5,191 bases of DNA. Source: an uncultured Carnobacterium sp. Lineage in GTDB: Bacteria; Bacillota; Bacilli; Lactobacillales; Aerococcaceae. The translations under genes were made by a program, and so were the position numbers. Under the pieces are notes generated by a model. That model worked only from the letters and a program-made list of their open reading frames with translations, had not been told where the DNA came from and made no database searches. The stretch is taken from positions 1 to 5,191 of the forward strand of contig CAJPNA010000117.1 in the NCBI GenBank assembly GCA_905371865.1, in the 5' to 3' direction. Shown in pieces: positions 5,143 through 5,191 of the stretch (position 1 is the stretch's first letter; every line of letters starts with the position of its first letter).

Positions 5143-5191
5143 GACGAACGCCCAGGACTGAAGTACTGGACTAAGCCGGAGCAGAAAGACA
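5089..5191 (+). CDS. Possible partial open frame running off the window end (unrecognised)
   Basis: From ATG 5089 a frame stays open to the last base (34 codons). It begins MREKALIGDGEFNYTGYE and continues with an acidic, Tyr/Gly-rich sequence containing RPGLKYW. The frame is open from 5056 upstream of that ATG. No Shine-Dalgarno sequence sits at a proper distance; AGG directly abuts the ATG. From 5110 on, 19 of 27 third codon positions are G or C, unlike the AT-rich third positions of the surface-protein and mscL genes, and 48 of 91 bases from 5101 are G or C. The YTGYEDE-PGL stretch faintly recalls the end of Rhs-repeat cores (YTGYEYDEETGL), but the match stops there. It may equally be a non-coding repeat or a decayed fragment. 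The frame is short enough to be chance. Confidence 0.25.
   Translation, partial: MREKALIGDGEFNYTGYEDERPGLKYWTKPEQKD

Overview
The window reads as a chromosomal segment of a low-to-moderate GC Gram-positive bacterium, most likely of the order Lactobacillales (Streptococcus, Granulicatella or a relative). The grounds are a surface protein with a YSIRK-type signal peptide and an LPNTG sortase signal, strong AGGAG-type ribosome binding sites, U-tailed intrinsic terminators, and an amidase that, from memory, resembles streptococcal proteins annotated as 6-aminohexanoate-cyclic-dimer hydrolase. The species assignment is inference.

Layout, all on the + strand. (1) 65-1165 encodes a short LPXTG wall-anchored protein with three degenerate alpha/beta modules, followed by a strong terminator (1203-1234). 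(2) A candidate promoter (1249-1277) precedes a two-gene operon: an amidase-signature hydrolase (1304-2752) and an FAD-dependent DAO-family oxidoreductase (2764-3885). The oxidoreductase's Shine-Dalgarno sequence overlaps the amidase stop codon. (3) mscL (3968-4351) encodes the large-conductance mechanosensitive channel and ends at its own terminator (4360-4386). (4) The remaining 0.8 kb has no convincing complete protein gene.

The most interesting part is 4428-5046. It can fold into a very long branched hairpin: a 20-bp perfect outer helix, then a 13-bp helix, then about 37 pairs in four stacked segments, capped by two hairpins. A second structured domain follows, with a bulged long-range helix and a 9-bp hairpin, and the stretch ends in a 13-bp terminator with a seven-T run. 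This looks like a roughly 600-nt structured non-coding RNA, the size class of ROOL, GOLLD and OLE RNAs. I cannot assign it to any family from sequence alone.

Beyond that terminator, the last 145 bases repeat short motifs from the 3' end of the RNA. They also contain a GC-richer open frame that runs off the window end; its nature is unresolved. The amidase and oxidase probably act in sequence on an amide- or amine-containing substrate. The surface protein, mscL and the RNA look like separate transcription units, although mscL has no clear promoter of its own and may be partly read through from the operon.
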